Of a DNA stretch of 64,000 nucleotides, positions 61,283-64,000 are shown piece by piece. Each line of letters begins with the position of its first letter. Positions within the stretch are counted from its first letter, which is position 1. Source of the DNA: an uncultured Clostridia bacterium (GTDB lineage: Bacteria; Bacillota; Clostridia; Oscillospirales; Ruminococcaceae); assembly GCA_946567425.1 (NCBI GenBank), contig CAMNXF010000009.1, positions 1 to 64,000 of the forward strand, read 5' to 3'. Made by a program: the position numbers and the translations under genes. Under the pieces are notes generated by a model. The model was not told where the DNA came from. It made no database searches and worked only from the letters and a program-made list of their open reading frames with translations.

Positions 61283-63565
61283 GTGAAAACGGAAAAGCAA
61301 ATTGATATGTTGAGACCCGATCGTATAATGAAGCTTTACGGAGGTAAAAAGACCGCGTTCGGCACAAAAAGACTGTATGCCGTAGGAGTTGGAAAAAACG
61401 GTGTGGATTGCCTTATGCGCTGTAAGCATCTCGCTGAAAACCGATACAGCATGGATAAGAGCAAGCTGCGCTTTCTGGCGGTAGGGGAGGATAAACTGCT
61501 TGACGAAGCGGAGTTCTGCGGAAGCACGCTCGGCGCGGACGAGCGTCTGGCGATAGCTCCCGACGACGCGATATACAAATACCTTAACGCTCCCGAGCGT
61601 CTGCCTGAAACGGCGCTTTCGTGGTTTGATACGGGTCTGAAAAATTACACGCCCGCAAAGCCCGTCTACGGCTTGCAGAAACGGCAGTGCGGGAGAGTTG
61701 CGCTGTTTCATTATTTCAACGATTTGCTGAAAATTTTCGGCGACGCTATCTCCGCGTTCTCCGGCAGTACCGCACCGCTGGACGTGGTGGTCGTCGGGAA
61801 TATGGGCGACGCTTTTTTCGGCGGTATGATGATCGATCTGGGGTATATTCTGACCGCGCTTTTCGAGACGGCGAAGTACCCCGTTAAAGTGATAACATAT
61901 ATGTTTGCGGGAGACACCGCTCAGCAAAGCAAAATGGACGGCCGCGATCTTGCCAACAGCTACGCGAACACGCTTGTTACCAAGGGTGAGCTTGACAACT
62001 TCCAGTGTCGGAAAACTAAATTTTCCCAGAAATATACCGATTCTTTCGCGATAAATTCCGAGAAAACGCCTTATTCGGCGTGCTACATTGTCTCCACCGA
62101 AAAAACCTATGAGGCGACTCTCGAAAACGCCGCGCTGAAAATAATGACTGAGTGCGAGATACTCTACGTGCGCGACGACGACGCGGATAAAATAATGTCC
62201 TACAATATGCTGGGTAAGGACGGCTCTCATGCGTTTCGCTATCTTGCCTATGACGCGGCGGTGAACGAGATACCGCTCGGCAAAATTATGTCGTACCTTA
62301 CGGTGAGACTGTTTATGTCGTTCAGCAGATCGCTCCGTAAGAACAGCATCGAGCCTATGGAAATGGGCAAGATTATCGCACGGCTTGCCCCGAACGCAGA
62401 GTTCCTCGCCGAAAAGGCGGGTGAGATACCGCAGTATGAGTTTGACGAACGGCGCAATCCGCTGTTCAGCGTAAAGTCGCTCAAAAACGGCGGTGAAGCG
62501 TCAAAGCGCTACGTCGACGAAAAGGCGGAACGCTTTGCGGAGCTGTGCCAAAACGGCATTGAGATAATGAAACCCGAAATCATCAACGCTGTAACTTCCG
62601 TATGCGGCGAGGCTATGAACGATTACGACAAGGGTCCGTTTTACGCCGTTGATGTGATGAAAAAGTGCTTGTCCGAGCTGCGCGTGGCTATCGCAAAGGT
62701 AAGGGACGAGGAGAGTGACATCGGGGAAACTATGGCGCGCGAGATCAGAATGGTCAACACGACCTATAAAAAAGTGAAAAATTCTCCGGGATTTCTGGCG
62801 GCAAGGTCGACGGGGGATTATATTTCGTGGCTGGAGGAGTACGGCGGGTACAAGAAAACCGAGCTTACCGTGAGTATGCTGCGGGAGTTCTACGAGGAAA
62901 TTTACGGCGCTTTAGACAAATACTGCAAGGAGGTTTTGCTGAAAAAAGCGGAAATGTTTGAGCAGATCTCCGTCAACCGCGAGAATATTCTTTTCGGGGA
63001 AACCGAGTACGAGGGTTTTGGTGTGACCGAAGCGTTCGATATAACCGACCCGACGATCCGAACAAAGCTCGATAAAATGGTCGACGAATTGCCCGAGAGC
63101 ACGCGGCTGATGGCGTTCAAGCGTTCGGGACTGATGAATGTCAGCGACGATCCGCTGCATTTTCCGCGCGAGCTGGTGGGCATTACCGAGAGCTGTTTTT
63201 CGGCGTTTTTCGGCAGCAGCTTCGAGGAATTTTGCAGACTTTTCGAGACGGACACCTCCGAGGCAGCTGCGCTTGAGGGATGCCTGAAGACCGCAGAGGT
63301 GAAAACTCCCGCGTCCGACGAACCGCCGCTTACCAGAATTATCTGCCCCAAGGACGCGCCCGCGGGTGAAATGGCGCCGATACGCGCCGTTCACAAGGGT
63401 TTAAACAATCTGTGGAACGATTCCGCCGCAAAGTGCGCCGTGAGCGTCGTCCGGATAAAGGGCAACGTTCAGCTGAATGACTTTAAGGACTACAACAAAT
63501 GGGAAAATATGCGCTACGCGTATGTAAACGATTCGCTGAAAAAGCACGGAATACACATTTTTTAG
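61283..63565 (+). CDS. Divergent tubulin/FtsZ-like protein
   Basis: 760 aa. The first ~250 residues follow the FtsZ/tubulin core: RLYAVGVGKNGVDCLMRCKHL (T1-like glycine loop), RFLAVGEDKLLDE (T3 region), VVVVGNMGDAFFGGMMIDLG at the T4 position, and VKVITYMFAGDTAQQSKMDG after it. The usual GGGTGTG of T4 is reduced to GNMGDAFFGG, so GTP hydrolysis is doubtful. The remaining 500 residues are mostly helical and not recognised. It resembles 'tubulin-like' Tubulin_2 proteins. GTG 61283 follows GGGGGAG. Confidence 0.7.
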   Translation: MKTEKQIDMLRPDRIMKLYGGKKTAFGTKRLYAVGVGKNGVDCLMRCKHLAENRYSMDKSKLRFLAVGEDKLLDEAEFCGSTLGADERLAIAPDDAIYKYLNAPERLPETALSWFDTGLKNYTPAKPVYGLQKRQCGRVALFHYFNDLLKIFGDAISAFSGSTAPLDVVVVGNMGDAFFGGMMIDLGYILTALFETAKYPVKVITYMFAGDTAQQSKMDGRDLANSYANTLVTKGELDNFQCRKTKFSQKYTDSFAINSEKTPYSACYIVSTEKTYEATLENAALKIMTECEILYVRDDDADKIMSYNMLGKDGSHAFRYLAYDAAVNEIPLGKIMSYLTVRLFMSFSRSLRKNSIEPMEMGKIIARLAPNAEFLAEKAGEIPQYEFDERRNPLFSVKSLKNGGEASKRYVDEKAERFAELCQNGIEIMKPEIINAVTSVCGEAMNDYDKGPFYAVDVMKKCLSELRVAIAKVRDEESDIGETMAREIRMVNTTYKKVKNSPGFLAARSTGDYISWLEEYGGYKKTELTVSMLREFYEEIYGALDKYCKEVLLKKAEMFEQISVNRENILFGETEYEGFGVTEAFDITDPTIRTKLDKMVDELPESTRLMAFKRSGLMNVSDDPLHFPRELVGITESCFSAFFGSSFEEFCRLFETDTSEAAALEGCLKTAEVKTPASDEPPLTRIICPKDAPAGEMAPIRAVHKGLNNLWNDSAAKCAVSVVRIKGNVQLNDFKDYNKWENMRYAYVNDSLKKHGIHIF

Positions 63566-63590
63566 AACTTCGGAATGAGCTTGAGAAAAT

Positions 63591-64000
63591 ATGAAAAAAG
63601 AAAAAAGAAACGAGACAACAAATACTTACATTTCGGGACAGAACCTTGTAAATGAACAGAAGATCGTTATCGGCGGCGAAAACGAGGAGACCTCCGAGCT
63701 TGATTTTGACAGCGGAGACACCGCCGTTGTCACGCGGCAAGGGCGCGGCAAAAAGAAACGTGAGGTCGCGCTGGTTTTCGACCGCTACTACGAGAAAGCT
63801 CCGCGAACGGCTCTGCTGCTTGCGGCAAGGGTGCTGTTCTGCTGCGCGCTGAGCGTCTGCTCGATGATGTTCGTGCTGAACAACTTTGATATGCCGATCG
63901 ACCTCGCGGCGGCGGGGTGGGCGTGCTTCGGATTTACAGCGGCGTTTTCAGTGCTGTTTTTATTTGTGAGGAAGCTCGTCGCCATACCGATAATGGCATT
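63591..64000 (+). CDS. Membrane protein, cut by window end
   Basis: The first 136 residues are visible. A polar N-terminus (about 1-75) ending KKKREVALVFDRYYEKAPR is followed by two hydrophobic segments (LLLAARVLFCCALSVCSMMFV and AAAGWACFGFTAAFSVLFLF). It starts 25 nt after the tubulin-like gene, so they probably form an operon. The family cannot be named from this part. The ATG follows a weak GAGAAA site. Confidence 0.6.
   Translation, partial: MKKEKRNETTNTYISGQNLVNEQKIVIGGENEETSELDFDSGDTAVVTRQGRGKKKREVALVFDRYYEKAPRTALLLAARVLFCCALSVCSMMFVLNNFDMPIDLAAAGWACFGFTAAFSVLFLFVRKLVAIPIMA

Overview
The window looks like a chromosome segment of a Gram-positive, anaerobic, spore-forming Clostridia, probably near the Oscillospiraceae/Ruminococcaceae. 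This is inferred from two T-box riboswitches, a Rex redox repressor, a DUF1540 protein, SpoIID-like and LysM-GH18 spore-wall proteins, AGGAGG ribosome binding sites and many -35/-10 promoters with 17-nt spacers. No ribosomal RNA or CRISPR array is present. Function calls come from motif recognition only; no database search was run.

Layout. 1-800: tRNA-Ser and a decayed transposase. 808-18200: an HD phosphohydrolase, then a purine biosynthesis run (purE, purC, purF, purM, purN, a PurO-type IMP cyclohydrolase and a stand-alone AICAR transformylase). Many small accessory genes interrupt this run: a HAD phosphatase, an HTH-methyltransferase fusion, a MazG-like protein, a flavodoxin, a zeta-like kinase, tandem methyltransferases, a CbrC-like protein and several immunity-like proteins. 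Two inserted genes are preceded by a decayed copy of the 5' end of the pur gene that follows them (purC and purN). 18500-19900: an M23 peptidase with a broken N-terminus. 20000-25700: acn, four small accessory genes, icd and rex, with a likely Rex operator on the acn promoter. Citrate synthase (28169-29533, minus) completes the oxidative branch to 2-oxoglutarate.

25800-39100: an HTH protein with Gly-pentad repeats, membrane proteins, a SpoIID-like protein, an AGCS symporter, a minus-strand array of five SdpI-like membrane proteins led by a ribbon-helix-helix protein, a YhfC-like protease, an SPFH protein and a RelE/Phd pair. 39100-42000: proS and a methyltransferase behind a proline T-box. 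42000-49900: an unknown coiled-coil protein, an SPFH/zinc-ribbon protein, a DnaD-like protein, asnB and a broken Fic gene. 49900-55000: glmS, tyrS with a GNAT gene behind a tyrosine T-box, and a DAHP synthase. 55000-64000: spore-wall/amidase genes, a VTC-DUF4956-DUF4353 operon, and a divergent tubulin/FtsZ-like protein followed by a membrane protein cut by the window end.

Two repeat families stand out. One is a GC-rich structured element in the 5' leaders of at least five genes. The other is a 161-bp palindromic element, in two full copies and one short derivative, whose paired arms differ in a compensatory way between copies.
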